Source: Neobacillus niacini
GTDB taxonomy: Bacteria; Bacillota; Bacilli; Bacillales; Cytobacillaceae
DNA: 64,000 bases
Assembly: GCF_019749295.1 (NCBI RefSeq)
Contig: NZ_JACWFG010000003.1
Span: 57,800 to 121,799, forward strand
Reading direction: 5' to 3'
Shown: one piece after another, positions 15,954-24,709 of the stretch
Layout: the number at the start of each line of letters is the position of its first letter
Numbering within the stretch: position 1 is the first letter of the stretch
Position numbers and translations under genes: made by a program
The notes under the pieces: generated by a model
Seen by the model: only the letters and a program-made list of their open reading frames with translations
What the model was told of the DNA's origin: nothing
The model's database searches: none

Positions 15954-16379
15954 TTATCCAAAGAAACGGCGAGGACGTGGGAATTGACCTGGAGCCATTC
16001 CAGGAGCCATGCCTGGTCCCATTCCTGGAGCCATACCCGGTCCCATCATTCCTGGTCCCATACCCGGTCCCATCATACCTGGCCCCATATTCGGCGGCAT
16101 GTTGTTTCCAGGAGGTAATGCATTACTCTGAGCTCCTGCAACAGCCGTTGGCATAGGTGCCGGCATGCCACCTCCACAGCAGTTAATGTGTTGATGACAA
16201 CAATCTTGTGCACAAGAAGCAGTTTGAGGACAATAGTGTTTATGCTGGAACATATGGTGATTAATAGTTGTTGTATGTGTTGGATGAATGTGCGGAACCA
16301 CGGTTGTTGAGAAAGTATGGTTTACGATTTGTTTAGTCGGATGAATGACTGGCGGCGCAAAATTAGTTCCAAGATACAA
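15954..16379 (-). CDS. cotD: Inner spore coat protein CotD family
   Basis: A His/Cys-rich protein of about 141 residues. The CotD signature is clear: VIHPTKQIVNHTFSTTVVPH, IHPTHTTTINHHMFQHKHYC, then a CCHQHINCC cluster. The C-terminal third is a low-complexity Gly-Met-Pro repeat (MGPGMMGPGMGPGM...), longer than the B. subtilis protein (75 residues as I recall it). The TTG at 16379 is chosen because AAGGGAGAG lies seven bases before it; a TTG at 16397 is in frame but overlaps that site. It sits in the conserved ypsA-cotD-yprB order. Confidence 0.88.
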   Translation of the reverse strand: MYLGTNFAPPVIHPTKQIVNHTFSTTVVPHIHPTHTTTINHHMFQHKHYCPQTASCAQDCCHQHINCCGGGMPAPMPTAVAGAQSNALPPGNNMPPNMGPGMMGPGMGPGMMGPGMAPGMGPGMAPGMAPGQFPRPRRFFG

Positions 16380-16561
16380 TTTAAGCTCTCCCTTCAAATA
16401 TATATTCTGTTTACATTAACAGCCTATGATAGGAGAGTATTTCTTGTACTAATGAAAATACCTATTTTTCATATATCTATTTAAGATTAACTTCACTTAG
16501 ACAAATATCTATTTCAAAACTATAGTGATAAACGTCTATAACTGAATAGCGCTTTTTACTT

Positions 16562-16657
16562 TTATAGCATTGAATATAAGTTATCTTTTAAGCTTGAAAA
16601 AAGTACTGCAGTCAAACAAACGACAACAAAAAATAAATACAAGATTGCTTTATACAT
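16562..16657 (-). CDS. 31-residue putative single-span membrane peptide
   Basis: An ATG ORF with GGGG eight bases upstream. The product, starting MYKAILYLFFVVVCLTAVLF, is one hydrophobic span with a short polar tail (SSLKDNLYSML). It lies in the 450-bp gap between yprB and cotD on the same strand. Short hydrophobic peptides are common in sporulation loci, but no family is recognised and the start signal is only moderate. Nothing else is seen in this gap. Confidence 0.4.
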   Translation of the reverse strand: MYKAILYLFFVVVCLTAVLFSSLKDNLYSML

Positions 16658-16832
16658 AGTATCTACCCCATTATTGTTTTATAGTCGTTTTTTACTCACA
16701 GTTTACTATTTTACATGGTTCAACTATAAGAAACAATACGGGAAATTGAATTTAAATGTGAATTTTTTGTTACAAATACACTGGTTTTGACGAATTATAT
16801 ATTTTAATATAGTTTATTGCCGAATCGTGCGC

Positions 16833-18086
16833 TTACCTGGGAAATTTAGCGAATTTCCCCTCTAAACGTTTCAGCCTGTGTTCAAGCTGTTGCTGCGTTT
16901 TTGGGTCTGAAACCTTTGTGCTGCCTGCTATTTCCATGGCCATTAGACAATAATCCAAGGCAAGCTTGTAATCCTTTATCTTATGTTCATATATTTTTGC
17001 TGCTTCTATACACGCATCAGGACTAAGCTGATGATCTTGGGCATCTGCCACCTCTAGAAATAAAGGTAAACTAATTTCCCAGTTTTGCTCTTTTTTAGAC
17101 TGATAGGCTAATGTAAGCTTTGCTTGTAAAGATGTATAATCACTGCCTTCCACAAGCTTCGTCAGCACCTTGACAGCCTCACCCTTCTCCCCAAGAGACG
17201 CATACCATCTTCCCACTTCAAAGTATTCTTTCCGTGTTTGATTGCTGTCCAGCCCGCAAAGTTGGAAAGTTAGATGAGTGTATAAGGTGACCAAGGATAA
17301 TATGTCAATTTCATTGTGTTTTATGATTCCAAGCATTCCATCCGGCTGTTTACTTTCTATGAAATCAAAATAAATCATTGGTGCTAAATAACCCGGGATG
17401 TCATCTTCCCTTACGATTCCTAAGACATCCTTTTCAACCACCGCAAGCTTTAGACGATCCAATTTATGTTTCCAAAGTCTCCTGGCAGCATGAAACAAAT
17501 CAAAGTGTCCAAAAGCTGGGAGCTTTGGGACATGCTCTCTTACAAGAGTATGCCTGGTTTTTACTTGTGGCCAATCGAAGGATTTGCCATTATACGTAAC
17601 CAATGTCTTATAGTTTACTTGTTCAAGAAAGCTTTGATACAAGGGAACTTCAGCACCCGGGTGTGGAAGAATATGCTGTCTTAGAACAAGATTATCACCT
17701 GCGACACTTGCATAGCCAAGTAAAAAAATTGTATTCCCAACTCCACCGCCAAGTCCCGTCGTTTCTGTATCAAAAAAGAATAATTCTTCAGCAGTATGAC
17801 CTTCTGCTGATAAGGGATGATTTATTGGCTGCTTATTCCAGATCTCTACAGCTCTTAGGAAATCATGAAAATAATAATGCCCGTGCTTTTGTGATAAAGG
17901 ATATTTCACTTCACGAATGAGACAATAATCCTGATCCATATAATAGGGGGTTACATTTTCACCTTCCCATATAGAAAGGTAAGGTATTTCAACACGGGAC
18001 GTTTCTGGAGAGTCTTTACTCGTTACTCCTTGTACTCCCCCAGAAATATGTGGTTTTAAACGATTCAATTTATTTTTCAATGACAT
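16833..18086 (-). CDS. mrfB: Exonuclease MrfB (YprB, RNase H-like domain with TPR tail)
   Basis: A 417-residue protein. The RNase H-like exonuclease core begins at about residue 105 with FFDTETTGLGGG (DEDD motif I) and includes TYNGKSFDWPQVKTRH (motif II) and HNEIDILSLVTLY (motif III). The C-terminal 120 residues form helical TPR-like repeats. In B. subtilis MrfB works with helicase MrfA in repair of mitomycin C damage. Its start overlaps the end of mrfA by 10 bp, so the two are translationally coupled. Confidence 0.9.
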   Translation of the reverse strand: MSLKNKLNRLKPHISGGVQGVTSKDSPETSRVEIPYLSIWEGENVTPYYMDQDYCLIREVKYPLSQKHGHYYFHDFLRAVEIWNKQPINHPLSAEGHTAEELFFFDTETTGLGGGVGNTIFLLGYASVAGDNLVLRQHILPHPGAEVPLYQSFLEQVNYKTLVTYNGKSFDWPQVKTRHTLVREHVPKLPAFGHFDLFHAARRLWKHKLDRLKLAVVEKDVLGIVREDDIPGYLAPMIYFDFIESKQPDGMLGIIKHNEIDILSLVTLYTHLTFQLCGLDSNQTRKEYFEVGRWYASLGEKGEAVKVLTKLVEGSDYTSLQAKLTLAYQSKKEQNWEISLPLFLEVADAQDHQLSPDACIEAAKIYEHKIKDYKLALDYCLMAMEIAGSTKVSDPKTQQQLEHRLKRLEGKFAKFPR

Positions 18087-20380
18087 TCTTTAACGACCTC
18101 GTTTAAGACAGAAGGATTAATAAAAGCTTCAATAATATTTAATGTATCATTTTTGGAGGTTTCACTCACTGTATCGGTTCCAATACAGGATGGACAGCCC
18201 GTCTGGCACTTGCAGCTCTTAATCATTTTCATCGTTTCTGCAAAAACCTCCGGCATTCCCATGTGAATTTTCTCGCTTAAACCGATACCACCGGGATAAC
18301 GATCATAGAAGAATATCGTCGGTTTTTCATTATGATCAGCTTTTACCTGAGGAATGACATGTATATCTTGCGGGTCTGCCATTACAAATAAGGGAGCAAT
18401 ATGATTTAAAGCATGTGCTGTCCCAACAAGTCCCTGCTCTAATCGCTCTTGTCCCATTTCTGTGAACGATTTATTTAAGGAAATCCAAGCAGCGCTTGTA
18501 TGCAGCTCTTCTTCCGGCAGGTGTATAGGGCCTGAACCTATATTTTCATGTGTTTCAAATTTAATTTTCTTAAAAATTGTGGCCATAGCTCGAACGCTGA
18601 CATCACCATAACCGATTTCTGCATACTCTAAACGATTAACCTTGTCCTCTTCCAACACTTTTAGTTGGACCGCTAAATTAGCATCTGTAAAATAATCCAC
18701 GTCAACCTCACGGACAAATGCCTTCTTTTCTTCCCAATCCAGCTTCTCCACTTGAAATTGGGTTCCCTGATGAAGATAAATCGCTTCATCATGCAGTAGT
18801 GTCATGGCAGAGAACCGATCCATTTCTCCGATTACCCTCGCATTAGCAACATCTGACTGATCAACGATGATAACATTCTCCTGTGAAGCAGAACGCAAAC
18901 TAATGTTATGAGCAGGGAAAGAATCGTTCATCCAGTACCATTTATCACCATTCTGGTACAGAATTCGCTCCTCTGTGAGATATTCGAGCAACTCCTGTGT
19001 TCCGACGTTTCCGAACTTCTCATCCGCTTTAAAAGGCAGTTCGAAAGCAGCACACTTCATATGATCAATTAAAATAATTAAGTTATCAGGATTTATCCTA
19101 GCGGTTTCTGGGCTTTTATTAAAAAAGTACTCTGGGTTTTGAATGATATACTGATCTAGCGGGCTTGAACTTGCAACCATAATAACCAATGCTTCCCCGT
19201 GCCGCCTTCCAGCCCGCCCCGCTTGCTGCCATGCACTAGAAATGGTTCCTGGATATCCCGTCATGATACAAACCTGGAGCTGACCTATGTCCACTCCAAG
19301 CTCGAGTGCATTCGTACTGACTACTCCGTAAATATCTCCCGAGCGAAGTCCTTTTTCAATTCTTCTTCGTTCGGTTGGCAAATAGCCGCCGCGATAACCC
19401 ATAATAGATTTCGGCCCTAATTGATTTTTCACCAGCTCCTGCAAATAGGTTAGTATGATTTCAACCCGAACCCTGCTCCTAGCAAAGACAATGGTTTGAA
19501 TCTTATTCTTTAACAATTCACCAGCGATTTTCCGTACCTCAAGAGTTGCACTTCTTCTAATATTTAAAGGCTTATTAACAATTGGCGGATTATAGAAAAG
19601 AAAGTGTTTCGTTCCACTCGGTGCACCATTATTATCAACCAGAACCATTTTTTCGTCTGTTAACTTCTCAGCCAGCTCAAGCGGATTGGCAATGGTTGCA
19701 GAAGTACAGATAAAAACTGGATTACTTCCATAGTAACGACAAATTCGCTTTAACCTGCGAATAACGTTGGCAACATGGCTTCCAAATACACCTCGATAGG
19801 TATGAAGCTCATCAATTACAACAAATTTGAGATTTTCAAAGAGTGAAACCCACTTGGTATGATGCGGAAGGATTGCTGAATGAAGCATATCTGGATTCGT
19901 TATGACAACATGTCCTGCTTTGCGGACCTTTTGGCGGATATTAGCTGGTGTATCACCGTCATAGGTGTAACTATTAATATCCATTCCTGCTGCCTGGATG
20001 ATCTCATTGATTTCACTCTTTTGATCCTGTGCCAGTGCCTTTGTGGGGAACATATAAAGAGCCCTAGTATTTGGGTTGGATAAAATACTTTGTAAAACCG
20101 GAAGATTATAACAAAGTGTTTTTCCTGATGCAGTAGGTGTAACTGCTACAATACTATTTCCATCCATAATGTTGTCATATGCTTTTTTTTGATGGGTGTA
20201 TAATTTCTCTATGCCTTTACTCCCCAAGGATTCTCTCAAAGCTGGATGCAGGTTTTCTGGAAGAGACACAGTTTGGGCGTTCTTTGCTTCTATTGTCTTC
20301 CAAGTAACGATATTTTCTTTAAAATGATCATTTATTTTTAAATCAATTAGAATTTCTTGTAAGTTTTTTTTCAGTTTCAT
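18077..20380 (-). CDS. mrfA: DNA helicase MrfA (YprA), mitomycin-damage repair
   Basis: A 767-residue superfamily 2 helicase. Walker A is TPTASGKTLCYNLP, the DEAH-type box is DELH (VVIDELHTYRGVFG) and motif VI is QQAGRAGRRHGEAL. The C-terminal DUF1998-type region ends with a Cys-rich zinc motif CKCQTGCPSC. MrfA unwinds DNA 3'-5' in repair of interstrand or mitomycin adducts in B. subtilis. It is the upstream partner of mrfB. Confidence 0.93.
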   Translation of the reverse strand: MKLKKNLQEILIDLKINDHFKENIVTWKTIEAKNAQTVSLPENLHPALRESLGSKGIEKLYTHQKKAYDNIMDGNSIVAVTPTASGKTLCYNLPVLQSILSNPNTRALYMFPTKALAQDQKSEINEIIQAAGMDINSYTYDGDTPANIRQKVRKAGHVVITNPDMLHSAILPHHTKWVSLFENLKFVVIDELHTYRGVFGSHVANVIRRLKRICRYYGSNPVFICTSATIANPLELAEKLTDEKMVLVDNNGAPSGTKHFLFYNPPIVNKPLNIRRSATLEVRKIAGELLKNKIQTIVFARSRVRVEIILTYLQELVKNQLGPKSIMGYRGGYLPTERRRIEKGLRSGDIYGVVSTNALELGVDIGQLQVCIMTGYPGTISSAWQQAGRAGRRHGEALVIMVASSSPLDQYIIQNPEYFFNKSPETARINPDNLIILIDHMKCAAFELPFKADEKFGNVGTQELLEYLTEERILYQNGDKWYWMNDSFPAHNISLRSASQENVIIVDQSDVANARVIGEMDRFSAMTLLHDEAIYLHQGTQFQVEKLDWEEKKAFVREVDVDYFTDANLAVQLKVLEEDKVNRLEYAEIGYGDVSVRAMATIFKKIKFETHENIGSGPIHLPEEELHTSAAWISLNKSFTEMGQERLEQGLVGTAHALNHIAPLFVMADPQDIHVIPQVKADHNEKPTIFFYDRYPGGIGLSEKIHMGMPEVFAETMKMIKSCKCQTGCPSCIGTDTVSETSKNDTLNIIEAFINPSVLNEVVKECH

Positions 20381-20500
20381 ACAATCACCTCATTACATTC
20401 ATTATAGCGAATAAACGTTCGGAGAAAAAGTCTGTTAATAATTAATTGGTTGTCTGTTACAATAGTATAAGATATTTTATTTCGTCTGTGGAGGTGGAGC

Positions 20501-21199
20501 ATGAGAATTGAAGATATTAAAAAGGTTCTTTCTGAGTTCATGCTATTTAGGGAACTAGATGACTATGAGTTAACAAAAATTGCTAATATTTCTATTGCTC
20601 GAGAGTGGAAAAAGCAAAGTCATGTATTTCTTCAAGGTGATCCCTTAGAAAATGTTTATTTTATATATAATGGAAAAATTAAGGTATATAAAAGTGATAT
20701 TCATGGAAAAGAACAAATTGTTGCCATTATGAAAAAGGGTGAAATGTTTCCACATGTGGGTTTCTTTAGAAAAGGCAGTTACCCTGCTTATGCCGAAGTT
20801 CTTGAACCCGCAACGCTTATTGCTGTTCCTATCTCAAAATTTGAAGGTGTTCTCATTGAGTATCCTGAACTAAGTATTAAGGTATTTAAAGTTCTCGGGG
20901 AAAAAATTGTTGATTTACAGAACCGATTAGAAGAACAAATACTTAATAATACATATGAGCAAATTATCAAATTACTCATTCGCCTTGGGCAAAAGCATGG
21001 AAAGGAATTAGAGGATGGGACAATCCTGCTTAAATCTGAATTTACCAACCGTGATTTGGCCAGTATGATTGGAACGACTCGTGAAACTATCAGCAGAACG
21101 CTGACAAAAATGAAAAAGGATGAATTAATTGAAGTTGATGACCATGGAAATATGATCCTGGATATAGATGTCCTGCTCTCAGAAATTAATCTAATATAA
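20501..21199 (+). CDS. Crp/Fnr-family transcription regulator 2
   Basis: A 232-residue protein with the same layout as the regulator at 8322: beta-roll sensor (10-120), dimer helix, and winged helix with TTRETISRTLTKM as recognition helix (R-E-x-x-x-R, TGTGA-type). It contains no cysteine, so an Fe-S cluster is excluded; heme, NO or another ligand remains possible. It converges on hcp, whose promoter has a TGTGA-type box. GGAGGTGGAGC precedes the ATG. Confidence 0.9.
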   Translation: MRIEDIKKVLSEFMLFRELDDYELTKIANISIAREWKKQSHVFLQGDPLENVYFIYNGKIKVYKSDIHGKEQIVAIMKKGEMFPHVGFFRKGSYPAYAEVLEPATLIAVPISKFEGVLIEYPELSIKVFKVLGEKIVDLQNRLEEQILNNTYEQIIKLLIRLGQKHGKELEDGTILLKSEFTNRDLASMIGTTRETISRTLTKMKKDELIEVDDHGNMILDIDVLLSEINLI

Positions 21200-21207
21200 A
21201 AAAACAA

Positions 21208-21235
21208 ACCGCAGCCATTTTGACGCTGCGGTTCT
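21208..21235. terminator. Bidirectional terminator between crp-2 and hcp
   Basis: AACCGCAGC / GCTGCGGTT stem with a 7-8-nt loop, flanked by A-rich and T-rich tracts, separating two convergent genes. Confidence 0.75.
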
Positions 21236-21241
21236 TTCTTT

Positions 21242-22540
21242 CTATACTTTTGAAAGCTGAAGCATGTCTGCCATGTCTCCCTGTGCAGTTCCAATTAACT
21301 TTAAATTAAAGGTTTCTTGAAGAACTTTTAATACTCCTTCAGAGATGAAATCAGGCGCTTTAGGCCCAATTCGAATATCTTGAATTCCTAGGCTGAAGAG
21401 ACCTAATAGGATCGCAACTGCTTTTTGTTCAAACCAAGAAAGAACAATACTTACAGGCAGCTCATTAATTTCACAGTCAAATGCATCAGCAAGCGCCATT
21501 GCAATCTTAACTGTTGAACCTGAATTGTTACATTGCCCTAAGTCGAGATAACGAGGGATGTTTGTTCCAGGTACAACTCCATAATCCACATCATTAAAGC
21601 GGAACTTCCCACAAGAGGTCGTTAGAATAACTGCTTCCGGAGGCAGTGAAGTTGCAAGCTCACGATAATACAGTCCTCCGGGCCCAGGCGCGTCACAGCC
21701 TGCAATGACAAAGAACCGCTTAATTTTCCCAGCCTTTACAGCCTCAATCACTTCTGGAACAAGTCCAAGAACGGTTTCATGATGGAACCCTGTCAGCAAG
21801 GTTTCGTCAGAATGAATATCCGCTTTCGGAAGCTCAAGAGCTCTCTCGATTAATGGTGAGAAATCATCATTGACGATTTTTTGTACATTCTCGAGACCTG
21901 CTATTTCATAACTAAACATCCTATCAGCATATGTACCTTTAATAGGCATTACACAATTCGTCGTTGCCAAAATCGCACCTGGGAACATTTCAAAAAGACG
22001 TCGTTGGTCATACCATGCCTTTCCGATATTTCCTTTTAAATGAGCGTATTTCTTTAATGCCGGGTACCCATGTGCTGGGAGCATTTCGGAGTGTGTATAA
22101 ATGTTAATGCCTTTTCCTTCCGTCTGCTTAAGTAATTCTTCAAGTGCAAATAAGTTATGACCCGAAACAACAATACATTTTCCTTCAATTTTGTTTTGGC
22201 TGACAAGAATTGGTTCAGGAATACCTAGACGCTTCGTATGGGCTTCATCAAGCACTTCCATTACCCGGACAGTCGCCTTCCCCACTTTCATTGCCATTTC
22301 GATATGTTCTTGAACATTAAAATTTGAATTAGTTAATGTCATATAAAGAGCTTCTTGGGTAGTGGTATCGACAAATGAATCTGTATACCCCAGCTGATTG
22401 GCATGTGTCCGGTAAGCTGCAATTCCTTTTAATCCGTAAATAATCGTATCCTGCAGGCTTGAAATCGTTTCATCTTTTCCACATACACCTACTGCGGTAC
22501 AGCCGCCGACAGGTGTTTGTTCACATTGATTACAGAACAT
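21242..22540 (-). CDS. hcp: Hybrid-cluster protein / hydroxylamine reductase, short form
   Basis: A 432-residue hybrid-cluster protein. The N-terminal cluster motif is C-x2-C-x7-C-x5-C (Cys3, Cys6, Cys14, Cys20), as in anaerobe-type Hcp. The hybrid-cluster region is present (VSGHNLFALEEL, GCDAPGPGGLYYREL, TSCGKFRFND, DLGQCNNSGSTVKIA). It is about 110-120 residues shorter than ~550-residue Hcp, matching the class that lacks the extra helical domain. Hcp proteins act on NO or hydroxylamine and protect against nitrosative stress. The promoter has an Fnr-type box. Confidence 0.93.
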   Translation of the reverse strand: MFCNQCEQTPVGGCTAVGVCGKDETISSLQDTIIYGLKGIAAYRTHANQLGYTDSFVDTTTQEALYMTLTNSNFNVQEHIEMAMKVGKATVRVMEVLDEAHTKRLGIPEPILVSQNKIEGKCIVVSGHNLFALEELLKQTEGKGINIYTHSEMLPAHGYPALKKYAHLKGNIGKAWYDQRRLFEMFPGAILATTNCVMPIKGTYADRMFSYEIAGLENVQKIVNDDFSPLIERALELPKADIHSDETLLTGFHHETVLGLVPEVIEAVKAGKIKRFFVIAGCDAPGPGGLYYRELATSLPPEAVILTTSCGKFRFNDVDYGVVPGTNIPRYLDLGQCNNSGSTVKIAMALADAFDCEINELPVSIVLSWFEQKAVAILLGLFSLGIQDIRIGPKAPDFISEGVLKVLQETFNLKLIGTAQGDMADMLQLSKV

Positions 22541-22574
22541 TTTGTTCCCTCACTTTCTCGTAAATTACTTACTT

Positions 22575-22580
22575 AGGATA
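22575..22580 (-). promoter_or_regulatory. hcp: -10 element of hcp
   Basis: TATCCT on the minus strand at -12 to -7 of a start at 22568, exactly where an activator box centred at -41.5 requires it. Confidence 0.6.
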
Positions 22581-22601
22581 CAAATACTAGAAAATATTTC
22601 A

Positions 22602-22617
22602 TGTGACATTTCTCACT
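22602..22617. promoter_or_regulatory. hcp: Crp/Fnr-type box of hcp
   Basis: TGTGA-CATTTC-TCACT, nine of ten defined positions matching TGTGA-N6-TCACA. Its centre (22609.5) is 41.5 bp from the start predicted by the -10 element. Confidence 0.7.
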
Positions 22618-22732
22618 AAAAATAGCGTTGTAATAAAAGGTTCATAATTTTGTCTCGAACTTATGACGCGCACATAGAATCGCCTATTGCATATGATATG
22701 GTGAGAAAATACGGAAAGTGAGGGAAAGTTTA

Positions 22733-23212
22733 ATGTCTTCCATGCCTCCAAGTGAACAAAACAACAATAAGAAATTAAAACCTGAGCAGTTTCGTGATTT
22801 TTTTAGAACTATGAATGATTTTATTCATGAAAAGCCAGTAAAGGGATTTCTACAATCAATTGATGAATTTTTTAACAGTCCGTTTCCTAGTGGAGCTTTT
22901 CCTGTTGAGGTGAGGGAAACAGAGGAAGAATACATTATTACAGCAGAGCTTCCGGGGGTTAAAAAGGAACAGATACGTCTAAATATTTTACCTAATTATG
23001 TAAGTATTTCAGTTGAGAATAAAGAAATGGAAACAAAAGAAGATCTAAATAACCACTTTTTTCAAAAAAGGGTTTCACAACAAAAACTTTCACGGACCAT
23101 TCCCTTGCCTGCAGCCATCAATGAGAAACTGGTTAAGGCTTCTTATCGAGACGGATTACTAACCATTCGAATTCCACAAGTAAGAGGAAAAACGATAAAT
23201 ATAGAGGACTAA
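22733..23212 (+). CDS. Hsp20/alpha-crystallin small heat shock protein
   Basis: A 159-residue protein. The alpha-crystallin domain spans about residues 65-150: VEVRETEEEYIITAELPGVK, then NYVSISVENK, then the KASYRDGLLTIRIPQ strand that closes the domain. An N-terminal flexible arm (about 60 residues) precedes it. A holdase chaperone role is inferred from the family. The start at 22733 is chosen because GAGGG lies eight bases upstream; a GTG at 22718 is the alternative. Confidence 0.88.
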   Translation: MSSMPPSEQNNNKKLKPEQFRDFFRTMNDFIHEKPVKGFLQSIDEFFNSPFPSGAFPVEVRETEEEYIITAELPGVKKEQIRLNILPNYVSISVENKEMETKEDLNNHFFQKRVSQQKLSRTIPLPAAINEKLVKASYRDGLLTIRIPQVRGKTINIED

Positions 23213-23266
23213 TAGACCAGATATATATAATCAACACATAAATTTTTCGACAAATACCCAATAAGA

Positions 23267-23289
23267 AAGACGGCTTTTGGCCGTCTTTT
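23267..23289. terminator. Bidirectional terminator between hsp20 and yppG
   Basis: AAAGACGGC / GCCGTCTTT stem with a 5-nt loop and a T-run after it. Confidence 0.8.
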
Positions 23290-23296
23290 TATTGTT

Positions 23297-23875
23297 CTAT
23301 GCTTTAAATATCCCGCCTAGACCTTTTACGAGCGATGATACTTGGGTTACTGCATTTACCACCTGCCCTGCTGTATTCACCATCTTATTAACGTCCACTG
23401 TACCATCTTGTGATTTAAAAGAATTCATAAGGGATTGAATACCCCCAGGCTGTTTCAGCATTCCATTTGGTTTAGGATATGGGTTCATAACAGGGTAACC
23501 ATTCATCTGCGGATTATACTGACTTGATGCTATTTCCTCTTTAGGCTGGAGTGGATTTTGAAATAGAAATTGTGCATCCTTCGCAGGGTACTGTCCTGTA
23601 GGATAAGGCATTTGTTGAGGTATACTACCAGTTTGATAAGCTGCTCCATATGGTTGATAACTGGGTTGATATCCTGGTTGAAAGGGCTGTTGGTAGTATG
23701 AATTTGACTGATATGGGTACCATTCCATGCTTTGTACTGATTGGTTTTGGTATGGTTGATTACGTAACATACCTTGAAAATTTGATTGGTTATAGTTAGG
23801 TCTCCTGTAATTGATTTGCCCCGAGTATCCATGATATAGATAGTGATTTGATCTACTTTTACCAAACATGGGCAA
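23297..23875 (-). CDS. yppG: YppG-family protein, Tyr/Gln/Asn-rich
   Basis: A protein of about 192 residues rich in Tyr, Gln, Asn and Pro. The conserved C-terminal block reads SFKSQDGTVDVNKMVNTAGQ followed by VVNAVTQVSSLVKGLGGIFK; the low-complexity N-terminal two-thirds resembles spore coat proteins. B. subtilis YppG is found in the spore coat. GGAGGAG supports a TTG start at 23875, with ATG at 23869 as the alternative. Position next to yppF and yppE matches B. subtilis. Confidence 0.82.
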   Translation of the reverse strand: MPMFGKSRSNHYLYHGYSGQINYRRPNYNQSNFQGMLRNQPYQNQSVQSMEWYPYQSNSYYQQPFQPGYQPSYQPYGAAYQTGSIPQQMPYPTGQYPAKDAQFLFQNPLQPKEEIASSQYNPQMNGYPVMNPYPKPNGMLKQPGGIQSLMNSFKSQDGTVDVNKMVNTAGQVVNAVTQVSSLVKGLGGIFKA

Positions 23876-24055
23876 ACATCTCCTCCGCATTTTCAATACT
23901 ACACACTATGTTAGATGGTGGTGATAGGTGCATATATTTAAATAGATTTCAATGTCAAATCACGGAGAATTTTGTCTAAAGTTTAAATATTTTAAAAACT
24001 AGGAATCCTTTTTTTTCATGTTACTATTAAAAAAATGATGAAGGAGGAATTACAT

Positions 24056-24265
24056 ATGGACATTCGCTCACTTAAAAGCAAATTTAATCAAAGTCGGGAC
24101 TATAATACTGATGATGTTAACGCACTAATGGATTTTGCGAAGAAGGCCTATATTCACAACGAGATTGACATTAAAGAATACCGTCTTCTTGTACGTGAGC
24201 TCGAAGCACAAGGTGCTGTAATTCCAGACAACTATAAGGAAGACTCCCTCATCGAAAATTCATAA
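24056..24265 (+). CDS. yppF: YppF-family small protein
   Basis: A 69-residue acidic, helical protein beginning MDIRSLKSKFNQSRDYNTDD and continuing with the family-typical helix DVNALMDFAKKAYIHNE and YRLLVRELEAQGA. AAGGAGG lies eight bases before the ATG. No function is known for YppF. A terminator follows. Confidence 0.8.
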   Translation: MDIRSLKSKFNQSRDYNTDDVNALMDFAKKAYIHNEIDIKEYRLLVRELEAQGAVIPDNYKEDSLIENS

Positions 24266-24296
24266 AAAAAGTAAATTAACAACCAGACAAGCCTTG

Positions 24297-24321
24297 AAAG
24301 AGATGCATTTTTGCATCTCTT
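24297..24321. terminator. Bidirectional terminator between yppF and yppE
   Basis: AAGAGATGCA / TGCATCTCTT, 10-bp stem with a 4-5-nt loop, then a T-run on the plus strand; A-rich on the other side. Confidence 0.85.
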
Positions 24322-24323
24322 TT

Positions 24324-24680
24324 TTATTTTTCCAGTTCTTTCAAAATTTCTAAAAGAAAATATTCAACCGTCCGATTAGCATTTAGAAATCTTGATTTGC
24401 TTGTTTTAGGAAAAAACGCCTGAATGGATAACTGTTCAATATGTTCTAAGGTGGTATCAATTTGTTTAGGATGTAAATGTTTTTGCGGGCTTTTTGCCAG
24501 CCAGTTCTTCATCAAAGCTGCCCATTCATTTGCAGCAGTGTTTACTTCATTGGCAAATGGCTTTATTACTTCATGAAAGTCATGGGTGGTCCCATTCTCT
24601 CGAGCTTCATTGTAGTATTCCATAAATAATGTGTTGTAGTTAAGCAATTTTTTTGTTAATTGGAGTATTTCTTCAGACAT
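24324..24680 (-). CDS. yppE: YppE-family (DUF1798) helical protein
   Basis: A 118-residue all-helical protein (MSEEILQLTKKLLNYNTLFM..., then WAALMKNWLAKSPQKHLHPK). Length and pattern match the DUF1798/YppE family, which forms a four-helix bundle with unknown role. The ATG at 24680 is chosen because AAGGAAATAAAGGC precedes it; in-frame upstream codons run into a repeat element that begins 30 bp before the start. Confidence 0.82.
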   Translation of the reverse strand: MSEEILQLTKKLLNYNTLFMEYYNEARENGTTHDFHEVIKPFANEVNTAANEWAALMKNWLAKSPQKHLHPKQIDTTLEHIEQLSIQAFFPKTSKSRFLNANRTVEYFLLEILKELEK

Positions 24681-24709
24681 CGCCTTTATTTCCTTTCTAC
24701 TTTCACAAT

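Noticed and set aside
20788..21294. 168-codon minus-strand reading frame over the second Crp/Fnr gene
   Set aside because: It runs antisense to a clear regulator and crosses the terminator shared with hcp.
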